Of a stretch of 64,000 nucleotides of DNA, positions 51,997 through 62,000 are shown in pieces; the stretch's first letter is position 1, and each line of letters begins with the position of its first letter. A model generated the notes under the pieces. That model was not told where the DNA came from and did no database searches. It was given only the letters and a program-made list of their open reading frames with translations. This DNA comes from Gammaproteobacteria bacterium. Lineage in GTDB: Bacteria > Pseudomonadota > Gammaproteobacteria > Pseudomonadales > Azotimanducaceae. Position numbers and translations under genes: made by a program. Location of the stretch: the NCBI GenBank assembly GCA_026706385.1, contig JAPOYV010000108.1, forward strand, positions 1 to 64,000, in the 5' to 3' direction.

Positions 51997-53447
51997 CACA
52001 ACGCCTCCGCCGCGGTTGGCGTTCTGAGGTGCCAATCGGTCTCCCGCTGGTACGCCTCGCCCAGCGCGAGCAGCCGGTCTTCGGCGAAGTACGGACCGAT
52101 GAGCTGCAAACCCACGGGCAAGCCGTCCGCGAATCCGCACGGGATCGACAACGCGGGAAGGCCAGCTAGGCTCGCCGGCACGGTGTAGACGTCCTGCTTG
52201 TACATCACCGTGGGGTCCGCCCCGCCGGTGAGCGCTCCCAACGCGGGAGCCGGCGTCGGCGTCGCCGGTGTGAGAAGCACGTCCACCTGCCCGAACGCAT
52301 CGAGGAAGTCCTGCCGGATCAATCGTCGAACCCGTTGCGCTTGGCCGTAGTACGCGTCGTAGTAGCCGACCGACAGGGTGTACGTGCCGGTGAGGATCCG
52401 TCGCTTCACCTCGACCCCGAAACCCTCGCTGCGCGAGCGCCGGTACAGGTCGTCGAGGTCGGCGGGCTCCGCCGCACGATGGCCATAGCGGACGCCGTCG
52501 TAGCGCGACAGGTTGGTCGACGCCTCGGCACTGGCAACCACGTAGTAGACCGGCACGGCGAACGCGGTGTGCGGGAGCGAGACGTCATGGCAGCGGTGGC
52601 CGAGCCGGCGCAGCGACACGACGGCTTCCTCGAGCGGACCCGCCACGTCGTCGCCGAGATCCGCCCAGTATTCGCGCGGGATGCCCACGTTCAAGGCGGG
52701 TTGCTGAGGCGCATGCGGCGTCGGCCCCGCGTCGGCGCTGGTCGAGTCGCGCGGGTCGTGGCCTTCCATGTGCTGGAGCAGCAGCCGAAGGTCGGCGGCA
52801 GTACGCGCCATCGGCCCGCCCTGGTCGAGACTGGAGGCGAACGCCACCATACCGAAACGGGACACGCGCCCATAGGTTGGCTTGAGGCCGCTGATGCCGC
52901 AGAACGCCGCCGGCTGGCGGATCGATCCGCCGGTGTCGGTGCCCGTGGCGGCGGGCACAAGGCCGGCCGCGAGCGCCGCCGCGGAACCGCCGGACGAGCC
53001 GCCCGGCACGCGACCGACATCCCAGGGATTGGCGACGGGACCGAAATGGCTCGTTTCGTTCGTGGACCCCATCGCGAATTCGTCCATGTTGGTCTTGCCG
53101 ACCATGACGGCGCCAGCCGCGCGCAGTCTGGCGACCACGGTCGCATCGTAGGGCGAGACGAAGTTCTCGAGCATCCTCGATGCGCAGGTCGTGCGCACCC
53201 CATCGGTGCAGAAGATGTCCTTGTGGGCGATCGGCACGCCGAGCAATCCGCGCATGCCGTCCCGGGCTATGGCGCCGTCAGCCCGCGCGGCGCTCGCAAG
53301 GGCCTCCTGCTCGCACACCGTGACGAAGGCGTTGAGGTGCCGAGCGGCGTCGATTCGCTTCATGCAGTCACCGACGACCTCAACGCTGCTCACCGCCTTG
53401 GCCGCAAGCGCGTCCCGGGTTTCGGTCAGCGTCCCCAAAGTCGTCAC
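51996..53447 (-). CDS. gatA: Aspartyl/glutamyl-tRNA amidotransferase subunit A
   Basis: 483 residues from a GTG at 53447. Amidase-signature catalytic triad is present: Lys in [13 protein letters not shown], Ser in [15 protein letters not shown], Ser in [13 protein letters not shown]. It releases ammonia from glutamine for GatB. The frame is open further upstream, but typical GatA proteins start at this point. It follows gatC by 19 bases. Confidence 0.96.
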   Translation of the reverse strand: MTTLGTLTETRDALAAKAVSSVEVVGDCMKRIDAARHLNAFVTVCEQEALASAARADGAIARDGMRGLLGVPIAHKDIFCTDGVRTTCASRMLENFVSPYDATVVARLRAAGAVMVGKTNMDEFAMGSTNETSHFGPVANPWDVGRVPGGSSGGSAAALAAGLVPAATGTDTGGSIRQPAAFCGISGLKPTYGRVSRFGMVAFASSLDQGGPMARTAADLRLLLQHMEGHDPRDSTSADAGPTPHAPQQPALNVGIPREYWADLGDDVAGPLEEAVVSLRRLGHRCHDVSLPHTAFAVPVYYVVASAEASTNLSRYDGVRYGHRAAEPADLDDLYRRSRSEGFGVEVKRRILTGTYTLSVGYYDAYYGQAQRVRRLIRQDFLDAFGQVDVLLTPATPTPAPALGALTGGADPTVMYKQDVYTVPASLAGLPALSIPCGFADGLPVGLQLIGPYFAEDRLLALGEAYQRETDWHLRTPTAAEAL

Positions 53448-53466
53448 GCCAAGCGACTCCCGCAGC

Positions 53467-53766
53467 CTATTCCACAACCCGGGGCACGAGGTAGAGCCCG
53501 TCCCGGGCAAGCGGCGCATTGCGCTGCAGACGATCGCGGTCTACCGACTCGGTGACAGCGTCGGTGCGGAGCGGCTGCGTGCCGTCCAGCGGATGGGCCA
53601 ATGGCAGCACCCCGTGCGTGTCGACGGACTGCATGGCATCGATCAATCCGACGATCTTGTCGAGGTCGCCTTTGAGCAGTGACCTCTCGTGTGGTTCCAA
53701 ACTGAGCGCGGAGAGGCGTAAGAGTTTCTCCACGACGTTTCCCGGAAGCGCCACCGGCGTCCCCAC
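53467..53766 (-). CDS. gatC: Aspartyl/glutamyl-tRNA amidotransferase subunit C
   Basis: 99 residues from a GTG at 53766. [20 protein letters not shown] and [20 protein letters not shown] followed by LRTDAVTE and the end [11 protein letters not shown] match GatC, which clamps GatA and GatB. It is the first gene of the gatCAB operon and is divergent from mreB, as in Pseudomonas. Confidence 0.93.
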   Translation of the reverse strand: MGTPVALPGNVVEKLLRLSALSLEPHERSLLKGDLDKIVGLIDAMQSVDTHGVLPLAHPLDGTQPLRTDAVTESVDRDRLQRNAPLARDGLYLVPRVVE

Positions 53767-53950
53767 TAAGCGACGTTTCTGATAGGCCGCGCAGTGTACG
53801 CCAACAGCCGTGGCCAGATGCAGCCGCGCAGCGGCGTTTTGGCGCACGTTTCACGACGCGCGCGGGGGGTAGCGAAGCGTTCTCGATCGTGCCGTCGGCA
53901 GGCGATGCGCCTAATCTGATCACGCGCTTACCACGCACTTCTGCCAGCGC

Positions 53951-54031
53951 GGGGCAGGCCCCTCGCGCTCCCCGGCTGAGGGCTCTCCGCATGCGAGGGG
54001 CAGGCCCCTCGCGCTCCCCGGCTGAGGGCTC
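53951..54031. repeat. Pair of 35-bp palindromic repeats, site A
   Basis: Two identical 35-base copies (53951-53985 and 53997-54031) lie in the 357-base gap between gatC and mreB. On the minus strand each reads GAGCCCTCAGCCGGGGAGCG then CGAGGGGCCTGCCCC; the core GAGGGGC/GCCCCTC is self-complementary. The same element is found at sites B (mreC end) and C (yhdP end). Apart from this repeat, 53767-54123 holds no gene; divergent promoters must be here but none is clear. Confidence 0.85.
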
Positions 54032-54123
54032 CTGCAGATTCCCTGCGGTTTGCCTGAATGCTCGGTCCATACGGGACGTGGTAGAGTGCCAAGTTGGAGT
54101 CGGGCACGACCGGGAAGTACGGT

Positions 54124-55164
54124 TTGAAGCTCTTAGGCGGACGTTTCTCGCGCGATCTGGCGATTGACCTCGGCACGGCGAATACGCTGGTCTACTCCCG
54201 TGATCAGGGCATCATCCTCGACGAACCTTCGGTCGTGGCCATCCGCAATGATGGCAACCGCCATCACCGCGTGATCGCCGTCGGTCTGGACGCCAAGCGG
54301 ATGCTCGGCCGCACACCCGCCAACATCCGGGCGATCCGCCCGCTCAAGGACGGCGTTATCGCCGATTTCGCCGTCACCGAGGAAATGCTCAAGCATTTCA
54401 TCTCGAAGGTGCACCAGGACTCCTGGATCCGGCCCAGCCCGAGGGTCCTCATCAGCGTGCCGTGCAAGTCGACGCCGGTGGAGCGCAAGGCGATACGGGA
54501 ATCGGCCAAGTCCGCCGGCGCACGCGACGTCCGCCTGATCGAAGAACCCATGGCGGCCGCGCTCGGCGCGGGCTTGCCGGTTCACGAGGCGATCGGCACC
54601 ATGGTCGTGGACATCGGCGGCGGCACCACCGAAATCGCCATCATCTCGTTGAGCGGTGTCGTGTACTCCGACACCGTCCGCGTCGGCGGCGACCGTTTCG
54701 ACGAGACCATCATCAACTATGTCCGCCGCACCAAGGGCAGCCTCATCGGCGAGGCCAACTCCGAGCAGATCAAGCAACAGATCGGCGTCGCCTACCAGCA
54801 GGCGGAGGACGACGTCCAGGAAATCACGGTTCGTGGCCACAATCTGTCGCTCGGCGTGCCACGGAGCTTCAAGCTCAACAGCAACGATCTCCTGGAAGCC
54901 TTGCGCGACCCGCTCGCGATGATCGTCCAAGCCGTCAAGAATGCGCTCGAGGCCACGCCGCCCGAACTGTCGGGGGACATCGCCGAGACCGGCGTCGTCT
55001 TGACCGGCGGCGGCGCGTTGCTGAAGGACTTGGACGTGCTCGTTGCCGAAGAGACCGGCTTGCCCGTGATCATCGCCGAGCAGCCCTTGACCTGCGTCGC
55101 CCGCGGCGGCGGACGGGCACTCGAGGACTTCGAGGGTTACGCCGACCTGCTCTGGGACGAATAG
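54124..55164 (+). CDS. mreB: Rod shape-determining actin homologue MreB
   Basis: 346 residues from TTG 54124, preceded by GGGAAG at good distance; this start gives [20 protein letters not shown], the normal MreB beginning and length. A TTG at 54094 would add ten unrelated residues. Actin-fold motifs: [10 protein letters not shown] (phosphate 1), [35 protein letters not shown] (phosphate 2) and [14 protein letters not shown] (adenosine). It directs lateral wall synthesis with MreC and MreD, encoded next. Confidence 0.95.
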   Translation: MKLLGGRFSRDLAIDLGTANTLVYSRDQGIILDEPSVVAIRNDGNRHHRVIAVGLDAKRMLGRTPANIRAIRPLKDGVIADFAVTEEMLKHFISKVHQDSWIRPSPRVLISVPCKSTPVERKAIRESAKSAGARDVRLIEEPMAAALGAGLPVHEAIGTMVVDIGGGTTEIAIISLSGVVYSDTVRVGGDRFDETIINYVRRTKGSLIGEANSEQIKQQIGVAYQQAEDDVQEITVRGHNLSLGVPRSFKLNSNDLLEALRDPLAMIVQAVKNALEATPPELSGDIAETGVVLTGGGALLKDLDVLVAEETGLPVIIAEQPLTCVARGGGRALEDFEGYADLLWDE

Positions 55165-55288
55165 GCCGCCTCTAGCAAACCAGCCATAGGGGCGCGTCGC
55201 TTCTGTCGCGCGATCACCCGTAGGCGTTGCGAAACATTGGCTTAAGTGCAAGGATTCCGCCGCCGCAAGACCAACAGGCAGCCCCATC

Positions 55289-56302
55289 GTGCTCGGCAGG
55301 TCGTCCTTGAGATCCCCACGCCGGCGACGGCAACCGACCGCTGATTCCCTGTTCGCCCGGCAGCGAAGTGGCATCTACGGACTGTCGCTGTTGATCGTGC
55401 TGTCCGGGTTGTTGATGGTCGTGGACCAGAACACGCCGTGGCTCGCACCGGTACGGTCGGTAATCGGCACGGTTCTGAATCCGTTCGAGTTCACCGCGCG
55501 TGCGCCCTACCTGGCGGCTGGCAAGGTCACCGACATGCTCGCCGACCGCGTCGCGCTGCTGAACCGGGTAACGGCCCTGGAGGAGGAGAACCAGGAACTC
55601 AAGGGCGCGCTGCTGCGGTTCGACGCCATCGCGCAGGAAAACGAGACGTTGCGCGAACTGTTCAACTCCCAAGCTCCGCTGGAGCACGAGACCCTGATCG
55701 CCGAGCTGATCGGCCTGTCGCAGGAGCCTAAGGAAGTGATCCTGGACAAGGGATGGCTTCACGGCGTCAATGTCGGCCAGCCCGTGATCGATGCGGCCGG
55801 CCTGTTCGGTCAGGTTGTCGAGACCACGGCGGTCACGAGCCGCGTGCTTCTGGTCACCGATCCGTCCCATGCGGTACCGGTGTATGTGCTACGCAACGGC
55901 GTGCGGGCCATCGCCGTCGGCGACGGTTTGGGCAATCTGACACTCAAATATGCGGCTGCGACACTCGACGTGCGTGTCGGCGATGAGTTGAACTGTTCCG
56001 GGCTCGGCGGGCGCTTCCCGTTCGGCTACCCGGTCGGCGTGGTCACCGAAATCAATCAGGATGCAGCCGAGCCTTTCCTCCGCACGACGGTTCAGCCCCG
56101 CGCGGCGCTCGATCGGTCCCGCCACTTGCTGGTGCTGACGAGCATCCCAACCGACGAAGCCCGCACCGAGGCGAACCGGAGGAGCCTGCCCCTCGGAGAG
56201 AGCCTTCAGCCGGGGAGCGCGAGGGGCCTGCCCCTCGCAAGGGAGAGCCTTCAGCCGGGGAGCGCGAGGGGCCTGCCCCTCGCAGAGGAGAGCCGGGGGT
56301 GA
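55289..56302 (+). CDS. mreC: Rod shape-determining protein MreC
   Basis: 337 residues from a GTG. A single helix (IYGLSLLIVLSGLLMVV) is followed by a coiled coil (VTALEEENQELKGALLRFDA) and the beta-barrel periplasmic domain (VILDKGWLHGVNVGQPVIDA, GRFPFGYPVGVVTEI). The last 30 residues, two copies of ESLQPGSARGLPLA plus EESRG, are encoded by the inserted palindromic repeats at 56200-56279 and have no counterpart in normal MreC. Its stop overlaps the mreD start. Confidence 0.94.
   Translation: MLGRSSLRSPRRRRQPTADSLFARQRSGIYGLSLLIVLSGLLMVVDQNTPWLAPVRSVIGTVLNPFEFTARAPYLAAGKVTDMLADRVALLNRVTALEEENQELKGALLRFDAIAQENETLRELFNSQAPLEHETLIAELIGLSQEPKEVILDKGWLHGVNVGQPVIDAAGLFGQVVETTAVTSRVLLVTDPSHAVPVYVLRNGVRAIAVGDGLGNLTLKYAAATLDVRVGDELNCSGLGGRFPFGYPVGVVTEINQDAAEPFLRTTVQPRAALDRSRHLLVLTSIPTDEARTEANRRSLPLGESLQPGSARGLPLARESLQPGSARGLPLAEESRG
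56200..56279. repeat. Pair of 35-bp palindromic repeats, site B, inside mreC
   Basis: Copies at 56200-56234 and 56245-56279 differ from site A at one base (GAGCCT for GAGCCC). They are in the reading frame that gives ESLQPGSARGLPLA twice. A shorter similar piece (GGAGCCTGCCCCTCG, 56181-56195) just upstream may be the end of a third copy. Confidence 0.85.
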
Positions 56303-56787
56303 TGACCAACCGGTACGCGTTGGTCGCAGCGACCGTCCTAGGTGCTCTGCTCCTGACCGCCGCCCGTCTGCCCGTCGACGCGCCGGAATGGCTGCGCTGG
56401 CTCCGGCCCGACTGGGCACTGGCCGTGTTGCTGTATTGGACCTTGATCGCCCCCGCGCGCCTGGCCACCGTTTGGGCTTGGCTGATGGGCATCCTCGTCG
56501 ATGTGCTTTACGGCGATCTGCTCGGCCTGCATGCCATGACCCTCGCACTGGCGGTCTTCGCCACCGCGCGATTCCAGCAGCGCCTGGTGCTTTTCAAGCT
56601 GCTACAGCAAGCCGGCTTCGTTGCCGGCGCCGCCCTGGCCACGGAGCTTGCCCGAGCCCTGTTCCGGGCCGCGGCGGTGGGCGCCGATGTTTCGCCATTC
56701 CTGCTGGTGCCGCCGCTGGCAACGGCCGCCGTGTTCGTGCTGCTCGTGGTCGCGGTGCCACGGCAGACGAAACGGTTCGTCGAGTGA
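56299..56787 (+). CDS. mreD: Rod shape-determining protein MreD
   Basis: 162 residues; GTG 56299 or ATG 56302 can serve as start (GTGATGA overlaps the mreC stop). Five hydrophobic segments and the motif WAWLMGILVDVLYGDLLGLH are typical. It is the membrane partner of MreC in the elongasome. Its stop overlaps maf (GTGA). Confidence 0.92.
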   Translation: MMTNRYALVAATVLGALLLTAARLPVDAPEWLRWLRPDWALAVLLYWTLIAPARLATVWAWLMGILVDVLYGDLLGLHAMTLALAVFATARFQQRLVLFKLLQQAGFVAGAALATELARALFRAAAVGADVSPFLLVPPLATAAVFVLLVVAVPRQTKRFVE

Positions 56788-57365
56788 CACCGCAACACAT
56801 CGTCCTCGCATCGTCGTCCCCACGCCGCGCCGCCCTGCTTCGCCAGGCGCGCATCCCGTTCCGCGTCCAAGCACCCGACGTCGACGAGACGGCCGAAGCG
56901 GGCGAGACAGAGCAAGACTACGTCACACGGCTTGCCCGGACGAAGGCGCGCGCGGTTCGCGAACTGTTGCCCGTGCTGGCTGCCGACACGGTGGTCACGA
57001 TCGATGGGCAACTGCTTGGCAAACCCCGCGACAAGCCGCATTTCACCGCCATGATGCACACGCTCTCGGGCCGAGAGCATCGCGTGCTCACGGCCGTCGC
57101 CCTGCGCTGGGGGGCGCGCGAGGCCGTCCGCACAGCCGGCGCGACGGTCACCCTGCGCCACATCGCGCCCGCCGAGATCGATGCCTACTGGGCCACCGGC
57201 GAACCACATGACAAGGCCGGCGGCTACGGCATCCAAGGGCTTGGCGGCACATTCGTGCGCGCGGTGCATGGCAGCTATCACGCGATCGTCGGCTTGCCAT
57301 TGGCTGAGACAGAGGAGTTGCTCGCCGCTTTCGGCATAGACACTTGGCGTTGGCGGGCGAGTTGA
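56784..57365 (+). CDS. maf: Maf-like nucleoside triphosphate pyrophosphatase
   Basis: 193 residues from a GTG that overlaps the mreD stop. VLASSSPRRAALLRQA is the Maf signature; PVLAADTVVTIDGQLLGKPR carries the catalytic Asp, and EPHDKAGGYGIQGLGGTFV the final motif. These enzymes hydrolyse non-canonical nucleotides such as dTTP/UTP analogues. The mreBCD-maf-rng order is typical of gammaproteobacteria. Confidence 0.94.
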   Translation: MTPQHIVLASSSPRRAALLRQARIPFRVQAPDVDETAEAGETEQDYVTRLARTKARAVRELLPVLAADTVVTIDGQLLGKPRDKPHFTAMMHTLSGREHRVLTAVALRWGAREAVRTAGATVTLRHIAPAEIDAYWATGEPHDKAGGYGIQGLGGTFVRAVHGSYHAIVGLPLAETEELLAAFGIDTWRWRAS

Positions 57366-57498
57366 GTCGTCAAACGGTGCGGCACCGACGGCGCATTCGA
57401 CCGGGCCACGGCAAGCCGGCGATGCGTGGGCAAAACGCCGCCGGCGGTGGGAGAATGGCGTAACGACCTCAAGCGGCTTCGCCACTGAAGGGAACCGG

Positions 57499-59076
57499 GT
57501 GTCCGAAGAACTCCTCGTTGACACCAACGCGTTTGAAACGCGCATCGCCCTCTTGCGCGATGGCGAGCCGGTCGAGATTCACCTGCAGCGCCCGGCGCGC
57601 GACCCGAAGGCTGAACCGGGAAGCCTGGTCGGCAACATCTACTTGGGTAGGATCGCGCGCGTCGCCCCCGCGATCCAAGCCGCATTCGTAGACATCGGGA
57701 CGCAAACTCTCGGCGCGCTGTTCAACGAGCCGCACGGAACTGATTTCGACACGGCGGCGATACCACGCGGGACGAGCGGCACTAGGTCTGTCCGGGAAGG
57801 CGATCACATCCTGGTCCAGGTCGCCAAGGAGCCCCTAAAAGGTCGCGGCGGAGGCCACGGCAAGGGGCCGAGACTGAGCGCCAATCCCTCACTCGTTGGC
57901 CGCTACGTCGTGGCCTTTCCATTGGCAGCGCGCGGTGGTCGCGAAGGGGTCGTCGACGAGGACGGGCCGGGGGAACGGGTTAACCTGTCGCGCCGGCTCG
58001 TTGCAGACGACGAACGCAGTCGTCTCGGCGCACTCGCAGCCGACGTCCTCCAAGACCTCGGGCTGCCTTGGGACTGCATCGTGCGGACGGCGGCCGCAGG
58101 CGCAACGCGCGCAGAGATCGCGGACGACCTCGCCTACCTATGCCGTCTCTGGCAGCGGATTCGACAGCGGCGGGAACGTGCCCGAGAGGCGCCGACGCTG
58201 CTGTTTCAGGAACTTCCCGCGACGCTGCGGACGGTCCGCGACCTGGCGGGGCCGGCGTTGAGCAGAATCCTCGTGAACGACGACGACGCCTGCGCGGCCG
58301 TGCGTCGTCACGTCGAGGCGCACTTCCCGGTCTACCGCGACAAGGTCGTGCACTATCGAAGCACGCAACCGCTTTTCGACGCCTTTGGCGTGGAAGCTGC
58401 CGTCGAAGCGATTCTCGACCCCCGCGCCGAACTCCCAAGCGGCGGCCAACTCGTGATCGAGCACACCGAGGCCATGACCACCATCGACGTCGACAGCGGT
58501 ACTGCCTTGGATTCCGCCAGCCGGGCCGACACGGCTCTCGTGACCAATCTCGAGGCCGCCCGGGCCATACCGCGCCAACTGCGCCTGCGCAACATCGGCG
58601 GCATCGTGGTGGTGGACTTCATCAGCATGGTCTCAGACGAGCATCGCGACATCGTGCATCGCACACTCCTCGAGGCCGCGAAGGGCGATCCAGCGCGGTT
58701 CACCGCGTCCGGATTCTCCGACCTTGGTCTCGTGGAGATCAGTCGGCGGCGGATCCGCGACAGTCTACTCAGCCAGTTGAGCGGCAATTGCCCGGACTGC
58801 GTCGGGAGGGGCTACGCCAAGTCGGCGCAGAGCACGTGTTTCGACATATTCCGCACGCTGTTGCGCCGCACGGCCGTCGACGGACCCGGACTCTCGAGCT
58901 ACGTCTTGCATGCTGCGGAAGCGGTCGTCGACCGCTTGCTCGACGAGGACGCGCACCACCTCGCCGCCCTCGTCAGCCGTACGAGGCGGCCCGTGGAACT
59001 CCAAGTGGAGCCGGCCTATCGAAACGATCAGTTCGACCTCATCGGCGTGCCAAGGCCCGGAACCGAAACGGCATGA
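57499..59076 (+). CDS. rng: Ribonuclease G
   Basis: 525 residues from a GTG. An S1 domain (SLVGNIYLGRIARVAPAIQA, AFVDIG) is followed by the RNase H-like and 5'-sensor parts. Catalytic Asp residues are in MTTIDVDSGTA and GIVVVDFISM; the second Asp of the usual DFIDM is Ser here. The zinc-link is NCPDCVGRG. It lacks the long C-terminal scaffold of RNase E, so RNase G is the better name. It processes 16S rRNA 5' ends and mRNAs. Its stop overlaps the yhdP ATG. Confidence 0.93.
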   Translation: MSEELLVDTNAFETRIALLRDGEPVEIHLQRPARDPKAEPGSLVGNIYLGRIARVAPAIQAAFVDIGTQTLGALFNEPHGTDFDTAAIPRGTSGTRSVREGDHILVQVAKEPLKGRGGGHGKGPRLSANPSLVGRYVVAFPLAARGGREGVVDEDGPGERVNLSRRLVADDERSRLGALAADVLQDLGLPWDCIVRTAAAGATRAEIADDLAYLCRLWQRIRQRRERAREAPTLLFQELPATLRTVRDLAGPALSRILVNDDDACAAVRRHVEAHFPVYRDKVVHYRSTQPLFDAFGVEAAVEAILDPRAELPSGGQLVIEHTEAMTTIDVDSGTALDSASRADTALVTNLEAARAIPRQLRLRNIGGIVVVDFISMVSDEHRDIVHRTLLEAAKGDPARFTASGFSDLGLVEISRRRIRDSLLSQLSGNCPDCVGRGYAKSAQSTCFDIFRTLLRRTAVDGPGLSSYVLHAAEAVVDRLLDEDAHHLAALVSRTRRPVELQVEPAYRNDQFDLIGVPRPGTETA

Positions 59077-62000
59077 ACGCATTGCTCCGCACGGCGTTTC
59101 TCATCGCCACCATTACCGCAATCTGCTTCGCCCTGGTGCAAGTGGTATGCCGGATCGTGTTCTGGCAGTTGCCGCACTTGGAGAGCGCGCTGAACGACTT
59201 CCTGGCCGATCAAGGCGTCGCCGTGCAAGGTATCGAAGGCCGCTGGAACGGAATCAACCCGGGCCTCTACGCGGATCGAATCGATTTCCCGGCCGGCCAG
59301 GCCAGCGGATTGGATTTCGAACTGGACCTCCTGGAAAGCCTGGGCCGCAACCGATTCGTCGCACGCCGCCTGACCATCGCCGACGGATATGTCGCGTTCG
59401 ACAAGACACCGATGGGTTGGCGGTTACGCGGTGCCTCAGGTGCGGGCGGTTTCGATCTGCGCGCCCTCTTGACGCACAGCGACGAGGTCTGGCTCCGAGG
59501 TCGCATCGGTCTCTTCGGCCCGTCCCTGGCCGGCACCATCCACGTCGAGTCCATGCTCATCAACCAAGGCGGTAACCATCGCTTCCACATCGGCCTGCAA
59601 ACGCCTGCGAGCTGTCCCGATTGCGGGCTCACCATCGACGGAGACATCACGGCGGACGGTCCGGGCGCCGCGCGCATAGCGGGCGAGTCGGTCGTCGTCG
59701 ACGGCGACCTCGTCGACTTGGCCGGCCTTGGTCCCCTGTATGCCGGCGCGAACGCGAAGCGTATCGGCGTCGACCTCGGCGTTGACTGGCGTCGCGAGGC
59801 GGACGGCGGAGAGCACCTGAGGCTCCATCTGGCGGCCAACGTCGACGGCCTTCCGGGCGCTTCGGCCGAGGTCGGCCTTGAGGCCGAAGCCTGGCGCGAC
59901 ACCGCCGTGCGGTACCGCGGCCGGATCGGATCCCTGTCGCTCAAGAGTGGAGACGCCGAGTTCCGGCTCGACGGCGGTGGCTTCGTCGTCCGGCCGGGTG
60001 CCCGCGAGGCCGAGCTTTGGCTGCCGACGCTCGCGCTCGCAAGCCTGGTCGGGCCGGTCGCGCAAGCCTTCGGCCCCGAACACGTGCTCGGTCGCCACAT
60101 CGGCCGGCTGACCCCGCGCGCCTGGATCAGCGCGGTCGGCGTGCACGTCGACGAAAACGGCGTAGCCTTTCAAGGTCATGCATCCGAAGCCTCAACAACC
60201 GGCTTCAAGGGCGTGCCGAAAGTCGCCAACGCCACCTTTTCGTTCGCGGGCGGCCAGTACGCCGCACGCGCAACCCTCGACAGTCGCGATGTCCTTTTGG
60301 CGTTTCCCGACTACCTCACGGCTTACGCGACCCACGACGCGGCAACAGGATCGCTGACACTCGTCTACGCCGGCGACCGTGTCGGCCTTCGCGGCACCGA
60401 CCTACTGGTTCGCAAGGACGCGATGCAGGCCACCGGCAACTTCGCACTCGCACGTCGAGTCGGTGCTTCGCACTCCCACGTCCTCGTAGATGGCCGGGTC
60501 AACCAGGTGGATGTCGCTACCGCGCGAGAATACGTGCCGATGACCTTGGCCCCCGAGCTGCGCAAATGGCTCCTCGACAGCGTACGGTCCGGCGAGTTGG
60601 CCGGAACCCGCATGGTCTACCAAGGCCGCACCACGACCACTGACGATCTCCCCTGGCGCCGCTTCGAAATGAGCTCGCGCTTTGCCAACGCCACCGTTGC
60701 GTACCATGCCGACTGGCCAACGGCCACTGACGCCGAAGGACAGCTCGCCGTCACGTCCCGTCGCACTCGTATGCGCGGTCAAGCCGAGGCTTTCGGGGTC
60801 CACCTGCCGAATCTCGACTTGAGCGTTCGCCACGGCGACGGCGACGGTAGCCGCGCGGTCAACGCCGCCGCCGTGGAGTTCAGTTGCGACACGACCGTGT
60901 CACGCCTCTTCGACTTCGCCCGCGCCACGCCCGTACGCGACGCGTTGCCTTTCCTGTCGGACACCTGGTCAGGCGACGGGCAAGTCAGCGTCAACGCCGC
61001 GTTGAACGTACCGCTTGGCGACCGGCGGCTGAACCCCGGGGACGTACGCGCCGACTTCCAGTTCCGAAACGCCGATCTGGACTTGGCCGACATCGGCCTC
61101 GCCTTCGCCGACATCAATGAACGGTTGCACTTCGAGTATCCCGCGAACCTGAGCAGCAACGGGCTCAAGGCGTCGCTGTTCGAAGCGCCGGTGACGATCG
61201 GGATCACGTCGGACACCGACAGCGTGCAGTTCAGCGTGGCGGGCAGCGCGACCCCCGAGGACGCCTATCGGCTGATGGACATCGACGACCCCGCGATCGC
61301 CGAAGGCCAGTTTCGGTACGACGCGCTGTTCACGGTGTTTCCCAACGTGGACCGCGCCATGGAACTGCAGGTCACCAGCGACCTCGAGGGATTGACGGTT
61401 CGCTTGCCGCCGCCGCTCGCGAAATCCGCGGACGACGCTCGGACCATGACCGCCGCAATGCAGTTTCTCGACTCCCATGTCGCCGTTTCCGCACGCTACG
61501 GCGAAGCCGACGGATGGCTGCACACTGCCGATGGCAGCATCCGCGCCGGTTCCATCGGCATCGGTGCAAGCGTGCCCATGATCGACGCGGCCGAAGGTCG
61601 GGTGGTCCTGGGCGGCGGCGTCCAGGAAATCGACTCTGCGACCATGACCGAGCTGCTCGCGCCCTCCGCCGGTGTCGATCGGCCGTTCGCCTGGGAACTG
61701 CGCCGCTTTTCGGTTGGTCGGATGACGCTCGACGAGTTCGCCATTACCGACGCCGTGCTCGACGGCTTCTCGGATGGCGGCGAGGTGAGTTTCGCCATCG
61801 ACGCCGCTGAACTGAAAGGGACCGTCGCCAAGTCCGGCGACGCCCCGTGGCGCGTGAAGTTGAACGAACTGCGCCTTCCGGCACCGGTCGGCGAGGGCGA
61901 CCCGCTGACCACGGCGGCGATGGACCGGCTACTACCCGCGGATGTCGAACTCGACCGCGTGATCATTGGCGACGAGGACTACGGCTCGTGGAAGCTCGGC

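Noticed and set aside
53951-54031. CRISPR array
   Set aside because: Only two repeat copies with an 11-base spacer, the same element occurs inside genes, and no cas genes are present.
58068-59072. Upstream extension of yhdP reading through the rng gene
   Set aside because: It is an alternative frame of rng with low-complexity Arg/Pro content; the ATG at 59073 overlaps the rng stop and is followed by a membrane anchor.
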